Of a DNA stretch of 64,000 nt, positions 42,361 to 50,831 are shown one piece after another (position 1 is the stretch's first letter; every line of letters starts with the position of its first letter). The position numbers were made by a program, and so were the translations under genes. Location: positions 1 to 64,000 of the forward strand of contig NZ_PQIA01000026.1 of the NCBI RefSeq assembly GCF_003385235.1, written 5' to 3'. The notes under the pieces were generated by a model. It was not told the DNA's origin. It made no database searches and saw nothing but the letters and a program-made list of their open reading frames with translations. This stretch comes from Amycolatopsis circi. GTDB lineage: Bacteria; Actinomycetota; Actinomycetes; Mycobacteriales; Pseudonocardiaceae.

Positions 42361-43791
42361 ATGTCGTTGAGCCGTCGTCGTCTTTTGCAGTTGTCCGCGG
42401 TCGCGGCGGGCACAGCCGTGATCGGGACCGGAACCGTCGCCGAGGCCGCCGGAAAGGAGCCGGACTGGGCCGCGTTGCGCAGACGGCTGCACGGCGCGCT
42501 GCTGCAGCGAAATGACGCTGGCTACGAGGAAATCCGCCCGCCGTTCAACCTCCTTTACGACGATCGCTACCCGCCGGCGATCGCGCGCTGCACAGACGTC
42601 GACGATGTCCGGAAGTGCCTGGCTTTCGCCGCGGAAAACAAAATCAAGTTCGCGGCCCGCAGCGGCGGGCACAGTTATGTCGCATATTCCACTCCCGGCG
42701 ACGGATTGGTCGCGGATCTCAAGCTGATGAACCGCGTGGAGGTCTGCCGGAACGGCACCGCGGTCGTCGGCGCGGGCACGCGGTTGATCGATGTCTATCA
42801 CGCGCTGGCTGCCGAGGGACGCGCCTTGCCGGGCGGCACGTGCGGTTCGGTCGGCATCGCCGGGCTCACCCTCGGCGGCGGAATCGGCGTGCTGATGCGG
42901 AAGTACGGACTGACCTGCGACCACCTGGCCGGCGCGAAAGTGGTGACGCCGCGCGATCTTCGCGTGCATTCGGTCGATCCGGGTTCGAACCTCGGCTGGG
43001 CACTCACCGGCGGAGGCGGCGGGAACTTCGGCATCACCACGGAATTCACCTTCCGCACAGTGCCCGCGCCGCCGCGAGTCACGGTGTTCGTGGTGAACTT
43101 CCCCGAGGGCTCGGGCACCGACGTCTACGGTGCCTGGCAGGACTGGATCACTGCCGCGCCAAGGGAATTCTGGTCGAACATCTCGGTGCTCGGCGGTCCG
43201 AATCCGGCCGCCGGCGTCCCCGGCTGTCTCCTCGGCGGCGAACAACAGGCACGCGAACTGATTGCCGACCTGGAGCGCCGGGCCGGGGTCAAGGGCACCA
43301 TCAGCGGATTCCAGGAGACGGACTACCTCGGTGCGATGGATTTCTGGTCCGGAAGCCTGGGGCGTCGTCGATTCATGGCCGCCTCCCGGGTGCTGGCGAA
43401 GAAAGCCGACCCGGCGCAGCTGAGCGCGCTTGTCACCGGCGAGACCAAGATCGCGCTGGAAGTGAACCCGCTCGACGCGGCGGTCTCCGACCCCCGTCCT
43501 ACCGACACCGCGTTCGCCCACCGCGGCGTTTTCGGCGACGTGCAGGTCTACCTGAGCGCCGACCCGGGCGTCGACCGGGAGACCGCGAAGCGGGAAGTGA
43601 ACGACGTCCAGGCGCGGCTGGCGAAATTCGCCACCGGCGGCGCGTACGTCAACTACATCAACGACGACCAGAAGGACTGGGCCACCGCGTATTACGGGGT
43701 GAACCTTCCGACGCTCCGGGCGGTAGCGGCGAAGTACGACCCGAGTGGGGTGCTCGCGTTCGAGCAGGGTCTCTCGCCGCGCCCGGTGTGA
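42361..43791 (+). CDS. Tat-exported BBE-type flavin oxidase
   Basis: This is a 476-residue FAD enzyme with a Tat signal (SRRRLLQLSAVAAG). The PCMH FAD-binding domain has the covalent-attachment His in R-S101-G-G-H104 and the second attachment Cys in GTC161GSVGIAG, so bicovalent flavin as in berberine-bridge and carbohydrate oxidases is expected. The substrate domain follows, and the BBE C-terminal motif is YVNYINDD with ATAYYGVN and the end KYDPSGVLAFEQG. It oxidises an alcohol or sugar-like or polyketide substrate outside the membrane using oxygen. It is divergent from the MHS transporter, so oxidation may feed uptake. A strong hairpin follows the stop. Confidence 0.88.
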   Translation: MSLSRRRLLQLSAVAAGTAVIGTGTVAEAAGKEPDWAALRRRLHGALLQRNDAGYEEIRPPFNLLYDDRYPPAIARCTDVDDVRKCLAFAAENKIKFAARSGGHSYVAYSTPGDGLVADLKLMNRVEVCRNGTAVVGAGTRLIDVYHALAAEGRALPGGTCGSVGIAGLTLGGGIGVLMRKYGLTCDHLAGAKVVTPRDLRVHSVDPGSNLGWALTGGGGGNFGITTEFTFRTVPAPPRVTVFVVNFPEGSGTDVYGAWQDWITAAPREFWSNISVLGGPNPAAGVPGCLLGGEQQARELIADLERRAGVKGTISGFQETDYLGAMDFWSGSLGRRRFMAASRVLAKKADPAQLSALVTGETKIALEVNPLDAAVSDPRPTDTAFAHRGVFGDVQVYLSADPGVDRETAKREVNDVQARLAKFATGGAYVNYINDDQKDWATAYYGVNLPTLRAVAAKYDPSGVLAFEQGLSPRPV

Positions 43792-43793
43792 AA

Positions 43794-43834
43794 GCCGGTC
43801 TGCGGCCGGCGCAGGACTCCGGCCGCAGACCGGC
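43794..43834 (+). terminator. strong hairpin after the flavin oxidase gene
   Basis: Perfect 16-bp arms (43794-43809 and 43819-43834) with a 9-base loop begin 2 bp after the TGA. There is no U-run. A second, separate 55-bp palindrome follows at 43857. Confidence 0.65.
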
Positions 43835-43856
43835 GGGCTAGACATACGGCGACGAC

Positions 43857-43911
43857 GTCCGTGAGGGGAACCCTGAGGGAATCAGAGTCCCTCAGGGTTC
43901 CCCTCACGGAC
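43857..43911. repeat. 55-bp interspersed palindrome, copy 1
   Basis: Two perfect 24-bp arms flank a 7-base loop. The ends are GTCCGTGA and TCACGGAC. Copies of the same length occur at 57011-57065 and 60378-60432. It lies between convergent genes (flavin oxidase and VOC protein) and probably terminates transcription in both directions. Confidence 0.75.
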
Positions 43912-43926
43912 TTCTCTCGGGAATGG

Positions 43927-44373
43927 CTAGGCGGCGACCTGCAGGATCCAGGTGACGCCGAAGCGGTCCCGGAGCATGCCGAACGCCGGGGCCCACTGCG
44001 ACGGGCCGAACGGCTCGATCACCGTGGCGTCCTCGGCCAGCTTCTTCCAGAACTCGCCGACCTCGTCGACGGAATCGCCGCCGACCGACAGGAAGAACTT
44101 CTCCGTGGTGACGGTCATCCCGTTCTCGCGGGTCGTCTCTCCGACCGGCGCGGCGGCGGCGAGGCCGGGGATGTCGTAGGCCATCACCTGGAACCCGTTC
44201 TCGCCGACGACTTGACCGAACACGACGTGGTCCGCGCCGGGCGCGTCCTTCGGCATGCCGAAGTCGCCGTACGTGGCGACCCGGGCCTCCCCGCCGAACA
44301 CCGACTGGTAGAACTCGAGCGCCTCCCTGGCCTCGCCCCGGAAGTTCAAGTGGGCGACGGCGTGCACTGCCAT
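43927..44373 (-). CDS. VOC superfamily protein, PhnB-like
   Basis: This is a 148-residue protein of the vicinal-oxygen-chelate fold, PhnB type. Opening strand and helix are AHLNFRGEAREALEFYQSVFGG, followed by DHVVFGQVVGENGFQVMAYD, then FLSVGGDSVDEVGEFWKKLAEDA and the closing FGMLRDRFGVTWILQ. Metal-ligand conservation is weak, as is usual for this branch, so an enzymatic role is uncertain. It is a single gene, convergent with the flavin oxidase and divergent from the LD-carboxypeptidase gene. Confidence 0.85.
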   Translation of the reverse strand: MAVHAVAHLNFRGEAREALEFYQSVFGGEARVATYGDFGMPKDAPGADHVVFGQVVGENGFQVMAYDIPGLAAAAPVGETTRENGMTVTTEKFFLSVGGDSVDEVGEFWKKLAEDATVIEPFGPSQWAPAFGMLRDRFGVTWILQVAA

Positions 44374-44485
44374 GATTTCGGCTCCTAGCTTCTCCGCCGG
44401 ACTCGTTCCGGCGCTGGAATCGAGACTCGCAGCAGTAGCGGTCAGGCAGTGGCCGCTACCGCGCGAAATCTGCGAAAGTGCTCAG

Positions 44486-45388
44486 GTGACCGACGTCGTG
44501 CTGCCGCCGAAGCTCCAACGCGGAGACCGCGTCCGGCTCGTCTCCCCGGCGAGCTGGCCCACCGCCGAACTGCTCGCGGAATCCGTGCGGACACTGGAAA
44601 ATTGGGGCCTGACCGTCGAGGTAGGCAAGCACGCCCTCGACCGGCACGGCTACCTCGCCGGGCTCGACGAGGACCGGTTAGCCGACCTCAACGACGCCTA
44701 CCGCGACCCCGGCGTGCGCGCGGTCATCGCGACTCGCGGCGGGGCCGGGGCGTACCGGATCGCCGACGGGGTCGATTTCGCGGCCGTGCGCGCGGATCCC
44801 AAGCCGCTCATGGGGTTCAGCGACATCACCAACCTGCACCTCGCGCTGTGGCAGCACTGCCGGATCGCCGGAATCCACGGCTTCCTCGCCGGTGAGCGCT
44901 CCGCCGAATCGACCCGGCGGCTGCTGTTCGAACCGGAACCCACGACGCTGCACCGGGACCCGAACGCGCTCACCGCCGCGGTCTCGTTTCCCGGGACGGC
45001 CACCGGGAACCTGGTCGGCGGGCATCTCGGCACCATCATCGGGTTCATCGGAGCCGGTCTGCCCAGCCTCGACGGCGCGATCCTCTTCCTCGAAGCCCCG
45101 CGCGCGATCGGGCTGGGACAGGTCGACCGGCAGCTGACGCACCTCATGCGGTCCGGTTCGCTGCGCGGTCTGCGCGGGGTCGCACTCGGCCGGTTCCCCG
45201 GGTTCGAGGACTACACCGACCGCGGCTGGACCGTCCTCGACGTGTTGCGCGACCGGCTCGGCGCGCTGGACGTCCCGGTGCTCGGCGGCATCGACGTCGG
45301 CCACGGCGACGCCCCGTTGTCGCTCCCGCTCGGGCCGATCGCGAAGCTGGAAGCGGACACGCTCACCGTCGGGCCAGCGGTCAGCTAG
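44486..45388 (+). CDS. LD-carboxypeptidase, peptidase family S66
   Basis: This is a 300-residue serine peptidase that cleaves the L,D bond in tetrapeptide stems during peptidoglycan recycling, or related amide bonds as in microcin C7-type immunity. The N-terminal domain has RLVSPASWP, ATRGGAGAYRI and the nucleophile region LMGFSDITNLH. The C-terminal domain has FLEAPRA with the catalytic Glu and GHGDAPLSLPLG with the His. It has no signal peptide, consistent with cytoplasmic recycling. The GTG at 44486 is chosen because residues upstream in the open frame do not fit the family. It overlaps the convergent folA gene by 8 bp. Confidence 0.87.
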   Translation: MTDVVLPPKLQRGDRVRLVSPASWPTAELLAESVRTLENWGLTVEVGKHALDRHGYLAGLDEDRLADLNDAYRDPGVRAVIATRGGAGAYRIADGVDFAAVRADPKPLMGFSDITNLHLALWQHCRIAGIHGFLAGERSAESTRRLLFEPEPTTLHRDPNALTAAVSFPGTATGNLVGGHLGTIIGFIGAGLPSLDGAILFLEAPRAIGLGQVDRQLTHLMRSGSLRGLRGVALGRFPGFEDYTDRGWTVLDVLRDRLGALDVPVLGGIDVGHGDAPLSLPLGPIAKLEADTLTVGPAVS

Positions 45389-45845
45389 AACCCCAGCTCA
45401 GGTGCCGGAAGTGCAGTCCGTTCTTCGACTCCTGCCACTCCCCGACGGTGTCCGGCTCCCGGCCGATCTCCGGCGCGTAGACGTCGCCCTCGAAGGACTC
45501 GCGGAGTTCGGTCACCTCGATCCGGTCGGCGAACGGCAGCGACTCCTCATACATCCGCGCGCCGCCCATCACCCACACGTCGCCGTCGGCGGCCGCAAGC
45601 GCTTGCTCCAAGCCGGGGAACGTCTCCGCGCCGTCCTGCGGCGTGCGCGAGACCACCAGGTTTCGCCGTCCCGGCAGCGGCCGGAAGCGCTCCGGCAGCG
45701 ACTCCCACGTGCGCCGTCCCATGAGCACGGTCGCGCCCGCGGTCACGGTGCGGAAGTGCTTCATGTCCTCCGGGATGTGCCACGGCAACGCGTTGTCGCG
45801 GCCGATGACGCGGTTCGCCGACTGTGCCCAGATGAGTCCGATCAT
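45381..45845 (-). CDS. folA: dihydrofolate reductase
   Basis: This is a 154-residue enzyme that reduces dihydrofolate to tetrahydrofolate with NADPH. Signatures are IGLIWAQSANRVIGRDNALPWH with the active-site LPWH, the acidic IPEDMKHF, the NADPH-binding VLMGRRTWESLP and the VMGGARMYEES Gly-Gly motif. Length is normal. The start shares a base with the thyA stop (45845). ThyA makes the dihydrofolate that this enzyme recycles, so the pair is a functional operon. Confidence 0.96.
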   Translation of the reverse strand: MIGLIWAQSANRVIGRDNALPWHIPEDMKHFRTVTAGATVLMGRRTWESLPERFRPLPGRRNLVVSRTPQDGAETFPGLEQALAAADGDVWVMGGARMYEESLPFADRIEVTELRESFEGDVYAPEIGREPDTVGEWQESKNGLHFRHLSWGSS

Positions 45846-46642
45846 CAGACTGCCACCGGGGCCTTGATGCCGGGGTGCGGGTCGTAGCCCTCGATCGCGA
45901 TGTCCTCGTAGCGGTACTCGAACAGGCTCTCCGCCGGCTTCAGGCTCAGCGACGGGAACGGCCGCGCGTCCCGGGAAAGCTGCTTGCGCACCTGGTCGAC
46001 GTGGTTGTCGTAGATGTGGCAGTCGCCCCCGGTCCAGACGAAATCGCCGACGCGCAGGCCGACCTGGTCGGCGATCATGTGCGTCAGCAGGGCGTAGCTC
46101 GCGATGTTGAACGGGACGCCGAGGAAGAGGTCCGCGCTGCGCTGGTAGAGCTGGCAGGACAGCTCGCCCTCAGCCACGTAGAACTGGAAGAACGCGTGGC
46201 ACGGTGGGAGCGCCATCTGCGGGATATCTCCGACGTTCCACGCTGAGACGATGATCCGCCGGGAATCCGGGTTCTCCTTCAGGGTGTGCAGCACCTCGCT
46301 GATCTGGTCGACGTGGCCACCGTCGGGCGTCGGCCAGGAGCGCCATTGTACGCCGTACACCGGACCGAGGTCGCCGTCCTCGGCGGCCCACTCGTCCCAG
46401 ATTGTGACGCCGTGGTCACGCAGCCAGTTGACGTTCGAGTCTCCGCGCAGGAACCACAGCAGTTCGTACGCGATGGAGCGGAAGTGCACCTTTTTCGTGG
46501 TGATCAGCGGGAATCCGTCGGCCAGCCGGTAGCGCAGCTGGTGCCCGAAAACCGACCGGGTGCCCGTCCCGGTGCGATCTCCCTTCCGGGCTCCCGTGTC
46601 GAGCACGTGCTGAAGCAGGTCTTCGTACTGCGTGTCCGGCAT
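45845..46642 (-). CDS. thyA: thymidylate synthase
   Basis: This is a 265-residue enzyme converting dUMP to dTMP with methylene-tetrahydrofolate, close to the E. coli length. Signature segments are [30 protein letters not shown], the catalytic Cys in [14 protein letters not shown] (about residue 147), [17 protein letters not shown] and the dUMP-binding GDCHIYDNH. The ATG at 46642 is preferred; an in-frame extension upstream reads as non-coding and overlaps the divergent P450 promoter. It is the first gene of the thyA-folA pair. Confidence 0.97.
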   Translation of the reverse strand: MPDTQYEDLLQHVLDTGARKGDRTGTGTRSVFGHQLRYRLADGFPLITTKKVHFRSIAYELLWFLRGDSNVNWLRDHGVTIWDEWAAEDGDLGPVYGVQWRSWPTPDGGHVDQISEVLHTLKENPDSRRIIVSAWNVGDIPQMALPPCHAFFQFYVAEGELSCQLYQRSADLFLGVPFNIASYALLTHMIADQVGLRVGDFVWTGGDCHIYDNHVDQVRKQLSRDARPFPSLSLKPAESLFEYRYEDIAIEGYDPHPGIKAPVAV

Positions 46643-46745
46643 GCCTGCGAATGTAGCCGAGACTGCGCGGTGCCAGCCGGATATCAGCCGGATGTCAGCC
46701 GCCGCGGTGACGCTGGTCGCACCACCACAGGGAGGGGATCCGAAG

Positions 46746-47954
46746 ATGACACGCCCACCTGGCCTGCCTCTCGACCGCGACGCAGGCCCGTTCGCTCCGC
46801 CGTCCGCCATCACCCGGCTGCGGGAGACCCGGCCGGTGAGCCCGCTGAAGTTCCCGGACGGCCACGACGGCTGGCTGGTCACCGGCTACGACGCGGTCCG
46901 CCAGGCGCTGGCCGACCCGCGGTTCAGCTCGCGCCAGGACCTCGGCCCGCAGCACGTGCCCTACGAGATGCCGAGCATGCCGGCGGGTCCGGACGGGTTC
47001 GAACCGTCGCCGCAGGTGCCCGGCCTGTTCATCTCGATGGACCCGCCGGACCACACCCGGCTGCGCAGGAAGCTCACCGGCGCGTTCACCGTCAACCGGA
47101 TGAAACGGCTCGAGGAGCACATCGCCGAAATCGCGGAGCAGCAGCTCGAACACCTCGCCGAATGCCCGCAGCCGGTCGACCTGGTGACGGAATTCGCGCT
47201 GCCGGTGCCGTCGCTGGTGATCTGTGAAATGCTTGGGGTGCCGTACGCGGACCGGGAAATGTTCCAGAAGAATTCCTCGCAGATCATGGTTCGGGACCAG
47301 AGCGTCGAGGACAAGATCGCCGCCTGGACAGCGATCTCGTCGTACCTCGGCGAACTCGCGGTGAGCAAGCGCGCGGAACCCGGTTCGGACATCCTGTCCG
47401 ACCTGGCCCGCGACGACGACCTCAGCATCGAGGAACTCGTCGGCATCGGATTCCTGCTGCTGCTCGCCGGGCACGAAACGACGGCGAACATGCTGGCGCT
47501 CGGGACTTTCGCGTTGCTGGAGAACCCGGAGCAGATGTCCGCGCTGCGCGCCGATCCGGACCTGATTCCCGGCGCGGTCGAGGAATTGCTGCGTTATCTC
47601 GCGGTGGTCGACGTCCTTTTCCGTTACGCCTCCGAAGATCTCGAACTCGGCGGCGAAAAGATCAGCAAGGGGTCGACCGTCCTCGTTTCCATGCTGGCCG
47701 CCAACCGCGATCCTTCGCATTTTCCCGACGGCGAATCCCTTGATGTCGAGCGGAAAGCGCGTACGCATCTGTCGTTCGGCCACGGCGTGCACCAATGCCT
47801 CGGACAGCAGCTCGCCCGGATCGAAATGCGCGCCGGATTCGCCGGGTTGCTGCGCCGCTTCCCGAAGCTCGCGCTCGCGGTCCCGCCCAGCGAGGTGCCG
47901 CTGCGGACCGGCATGAACATCTACGGCGTCCACGAGTTGCCGGTGACCTGGTAA
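46746..47954 (+). CDS. cytochrome P450
   Basis: This is a 402-residue bacterial class I P450. The I-helix oxygen-activation motif is AGHETTAN (about 240-247), the K-helix ExxR is in VEELLRY (about 278-284), and the haem-binding loop is [15 protein letters not shown] with the Cys thiolate near 350. A strong ribosome site (GGAGGGG) precedes the ATG. It is divergent from thyA with about 100 bp between. No ferredoxin or reductase gene is adjacent, so it depends on partners elsewhere. The substrate is unknown. Such soluble P450s in actinomycetes often hydroxylate polyketides, steroids or terpenes. Confidence 0.93.
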   Translation: MTRPPGLPLDRDAGPFAPPSAITRLRETRPVSPLKFPDGHDGWLVTGYDAVRQALADPRFSSRQDLGPQHVPYEMPSMPAGPDGFEPSPQVPGLFISMDPPDHTRLRRKLTGAFTVNRMKRLEEHIAEIAEQQLEHLAECPQPVDLVTEFALPVPSLVICEMLGVPYADREMFQKNSSQIMVRDQSVEDKIAAWTAISSYLGELAVSKRAEPGSDILSDLARDDDLSIEELVGIGFLLLLAGHETTANMLALGTFALLENPEQMSALRADPDLIPGAVEELLRYLAVVDVLFRYASEDLELGGEKISKGSTVLVSMLAANRDPSHFPDGESLDVERKARTHLSFGHGVHQCLGQQLARIEMRAGFAGLLRRFPKLALAVPPSEVPLRTGMNIYGVHELPVTW

Positions 47955-47969
47955 CCCGCGGATCCGTCA

Positions 47970-48382
47970 ACGTAGTGCGCGCGGCGAGAGCCGGGCGCCC
48001 ACTGGGAACGGCTGGGGGCGGAGTACGGCAACTGGTCCAAACAGGCGATGCAGCAGCACTATCGGCGGCGCGGCGGGAAACGTTCCTGGCCGACCGGGAA
48101 CGCCCGTCGCGCGCCGAGTCGCCGCACCGGCTGACCGACGAAGACCTGGACCCGGCCGACGTCGCGAACGTGCGCGAGGCGATCAGCGCCCTGCTCGCCA
48201 CCGCGCACGACGTCACCGAAACGCACCCGGTCGACGGGGTGTGGACCGCGGGCGAACCCGTCCTGGAGGAGATCTCGACGATCGGGCTGGAACCGTCCTT
48301 CGCGAACGGCACGTCCGACCGCAGCCCGCGCGGGACGAGCACCAGAGCTTCGCCCGCGAAGCTGACGCCGATCGCGAGCTGA
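47970..48382 (+). pseudogene. truncated coding remnant, unknown family
   Basis: A plus-strand frame ending at 48382 has excellent codon bias over its last 80 codons (DLDPADVANVREAISALL, GVWTAGEPVLEEISTIGLEP). It has no start codon or ribosome site, and a neighbouring frame reads protein-like just upstream (WERLGAEYGNWSKQAMQQHY). I interpret it as a frameshifted and truncated gene. The family is not recognised. Confidence 0.45.
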
Positions 48383-48560
48383 TACGGCCGCGCTCAGCAC
48401 TGGTCAGCCCCTTGAAACCGACCGCTCCCGCGACGCCGATGGCGATCAACACCACCGGCGACGCGACCGTATCGCGCCAGTTCAACGGCTCCCCGAGCAT
48501 CCGGAACACCAGCATCACCACGACGCCGGCGACCAAGCTCACAAGCACCCACCCGCTCAT
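48213..48560 (-). CDS. possible small membrane protein, 3-prime part doubtful
   Basis: The minus-strand ATG at 48560 has GGGGG six bases upstream and starts a convincing two-helix membrane segment (WVLVSLVAGVVVMLVF and SPVVLIAIGVAGAVG), about 55 residues. After that the frame becomes Arg/Ser-rich and antiparallel to the plus-strand remnant. The true gene is therefore probably broken here or joined to foreign sequence. I recognise no family. Confidence 0.35.
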   Translation of the reverse strand: MSGWVLVSLVAGVVVMLVFRMLGEPLNWRDTVASPVVLIAIGVAGAVGFKGLTSAERGRISSRSASASRAKLWCSSRAGCGRTCRSRRTVPARSSRSPPGRVRPRSTPRRPGAFR

Positions 48561-48588
48561 CGCGGACCCCCTGCCCCAAGCGCTGGAC

Positions 48589-48634
48589 CTCGTGCGTGTT
48601 TGTGCCGGTTAGAACCGGCACAAACACGCACGAG
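48589..48634. repeat. 22-bp-arm perfect palindrome
   Basis: Two perfect 22-bp arms (48589-48610 and 48613-48634) are separated by 2 bases, with outer ends CTCGTGCG and CGCACGAG. It lies between gene remnants and just before a headless TetR gene. It could be a bidirectional terminator or an interspersed repeat. It is unrelated to the 55-bp family. Confidence 0.6.
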
Positions 48635-48671
48635 CCCCAGCGGTGCCGGAGGACTGGCGGAACGGCGCGCG

Positions 48672-49100
48672 ATGATGATCTTCACCATGGACCAGCTCGG
48701 ACGCCGGATCGGCGAGCGCGTCGCGGTCCGCGCGGACCGGCTGCTCAACGCCGACACCGACCGCCGGACGCTTGTCGAGGACCTGCTCGCCGAGTTCCTC
48801 CCGCTCGACGACGACCGCCGGGACGAAGCGATGGCGTGGCTGGCGTTCACCGTCGCCGCCCGCACGCGTCCGGCGTTCCGCGCGAGCGCCGACGCCCAGC
48901 ACCAGTACGTGCGCGACCTGATCACGCGGATCCTGCGCGAAGCCGTCGCGCTCGGCCGGCTCTCCGGGGAACTGGATCTGACCGTCGAGTCGGTCCGGCT
49001 TTCCGCTCTGCTCGACGGACTGACCATGCAGGCCGTCCTGTACCCGGATTCGACGCCGCCGGAACTGCTCCGGAAAGCGCTGCGGCGAAGCCTGCCGTAA
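48672..49100 (+). pseudogene. TetR-family C-terminal domain without DNA-binding part
   Basis: The open frame encodes about 142 residues that match the ligand-binding half of TetR regulators of the BetI-like group. They include FTMDQLGRRIGERVAVRADRL, LAEFLPLDDDRRDEAMAWLA, the helix with RPAFRASADAQHQ, and the closing GELDLTVESVRLSALLDGLT. The 50-residue helix-turn-helix that should precede it is missing. In its place is the palindrome at 48589-48634. It is probably the remains of a deletion. A short dominant-negative dimeriser is a remote alternative. Confidence 0.6.
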
Positions 49101-49352
49101 TCCTGGGTCCCTTGTGGACGAACACTCCTCCAGCGCGATTCATCGGTTGTGAACGCGCTGTGAATATTGCGAATTACCTGTCACCGCGATGAGCGAAACC
49201 GCGGCGGTGCCAGTCTTTTCCGCGCAAAACCGGCTGTGAACACTCACACGGCGTGCCGGAGCCGTTGCTCTGCGGCAACGGGCGAGCACACAGTGATGCT
49301 CGGCCGGGTCACCCCGGCAAGCTCCCTTCCCCGTCTGGCACAAGGAGATTCG

Positions 49353-50036
49353 ATGACTTACCGACCCACCCGGAGGACAGTCCGGATTACGGTGGCGACC
49401 GGGGCAGCCGCGCTTGCCGTGGCGCTGCTGCCGGGCACCGCGCTGGCCCAGTCGACCAACGACGCGAACCAGCCGAACGGCCTCATCAAGACCGCCACGC
49501 ACACCAAGGTGGTCGAAGTCCAGCCGCTCGGCGGGCACCTGAACCGCGCGGCACTGCCCGCGTCGAAGCAGCTGGACTACAACCAGCAGGTGCAGGAAAA
49601 CGACCAGTGGTGCTGGGCCGCGGACGGCTCCAGCATCGAGCAGTCCCAAGGCGGCACCGCCTCGCAGGCCGATTTCTGCGCGGCGGGCAAGGGCACGCAG
49701 TCCGGGTACTGCCCGAACGAAGGCGGCCAGATCTCGGAAATCGTGCAGGGCTTCCAGGGCACCGGGTTCTCCGCGCAGAACGCGAACGGACCGATCAGCT
49801 ACGACTCGATCCAGAACCAGGTCAACTCCGGAATCCTGAACCTGACCGGCATCTACTGGACCTCCGGCGGCGGCCACGCCGAGGTGATCTACGGATACGA
49901 CAGCTCGAACAACTCGATCATGCTCGGCGACCCGTGGCCGAGCTACCAGCGGTACCAGACCTGGGATTACAACCAGTACCAGAGCAACGCCCAGTTCACC
50001 TGGAACGACACCGTCGTCAACATCAAGAAGGGCTGA
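49353..50036 (+). CDS. secreted papain-like cysteine protease (C70/C39-like)
   Basis: This is a 227-residue exported protein. The signal peptide (about residues 1-33) has a basic start (RPTRRTVR) and ends in GTALAQ. The mature domain has the catalytic Cys in QWCWAADGSS (Cys87), the His in GGGHAEVIYGYD (His175) and the polar residue in LGDPWP (Asp193), as in AvrRpt2-like and staphopain-like papain folds. A possible propeptide separates signal and catalytic domain (about 34-75). AAGGAG ribosome site. It is followed after 9 bp by a membrane-anchored protein that is probably a partner, such as an inhibitor, chaperone or substrate. Confidence 0.82.
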   Translation: MTYRPTRRTVRITVATGAAALAVALLPGTALAQSTNDANQPNGLIKTATHTKVVEVQPLGGHLNRAALPASKQLDYNQQVQENDQWCWAADGSSIEQSQGGTASQADFCAAGKGTQSGYCPNEGGQISEIVQGFQGTGFSAQNANGPISYDSIQNQVNSGILNLTGIYWTSGGGHAEVIYGYDSSNNSIMLGDPWPSYQRYQTWDYNQYQSNAQFTWNDTVVNIKKG

Positions 50037-50045
50037 CGAGCCGCC

Positions 50046-50831
50046 ATGGGTGAGATCTGCCGGAAGTTCGCCGCCGGCGCGGCGATCGCGGTCGCGGCGC
50101 TCCTGTCCGCCGGTCCCGCCGAGGCCGCCGGGGCCTCGTGGGTCGCGCCGCCGTCGGAGCAGGACGTCGCGGCCGCGGTCAAAGCCGCGGAAACGGCGCG
50201 CGCGATCAGTTTCGCCACGTCGAACTTCCGGCAGGTCGACCACGGCGAGCCCGGCCGGATCACGGTCGGGCACAAGGGAATCCCGGTCTACACGCTCAAT
50301 CCCGACTTCGTCGCGGCGAAGCCGGGAGCCCCGGCCGGGGTGCTGCGGTCGATCGCGGTGACCGCCACCGCGGCCACCGGTGCGAAAGCCACCCTCCGCG
50401 CCGCGCCCGACCGCGCCGCGCCGAGCGGCTGGTCGGTCGGGAACGTGTTGTCCGGCAACGACGAGGAGACGCTCAGCGCCCGGCTGCGCCCGGGTTCGGT
50501 GCTGCTGAACGAACCGCAGATCAACGGGTGGTACGACCTCGGCCGCGACGGCGTCGTGCTCCTGCAGGCCAGCCTTCCCCAGTCGCCGGTCGGCCAGTTC
50601 ACGCCGATCGCCGACTACGAGCAGCAGGTGCACTCCCGCTATGGCGACAAACTGCCCGGTTCGCAGTACCAGCGAGGCGGCGGGATCGGGTTCAAGCAGA
50701 CCGTCCAGCAGCGCGACACCGGACCGGCCGGTTCGCTGACCGTCGGGCTGATCGTGCTCGGCTCCGCGGTGGCGGCGGGCGGCGCGTTCCTGTTGTGGCG
50801 CTGGACGAAACGGCGGATCAGTCCCAAATGA
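50046..50831 (+). CDS. exported, C-terminally membrane-anchored protein
   Basis: This is a 261-residue protein with an N-terminal signal peptide (FAAGAAIAVAALLSAGPAEA). It has an extracytoplasmic domain of about 200 residues (GEPGRITVGHKGIPVYTLNP, LRPGSVLLNEPQINGWYDLG) and a single C-terminal membrane helix (LTVGLIVLGSAVAAGGAFLLW) followed by a basic tail. It is co-directional with the papain-like protease gene, 9 bp apart. I recognise no family. The paired arrangement suggests a surface-tethered cofactor or inhibitor. Its 3-prime end overlaps the convergent regulator gene by 14 bp. Confidence 0.65.
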   Translation: MGEICRKFAAGAAIAVAALLSAGPAEAAGASWVAPPSEQDVAAAVKAAETARAISFATSNFRQVDHGEPGRITVGHKGIPVYTLNPDFVAAKPGAPAGVLRSIAVTATAATGAKATLRAAPDRAAPSGWSVGNVLSGNDEETLSARLRPGSVLLNEPQINGWYDLGRDGVVLLQASLPQSPVGQFTPIADYEQQVHSRYGDKLPGSQYQRGGGIGFKQTVQQRDTGPAGSLTVGLIVLGSAVAAGGAFLLWRWTKRRISPK

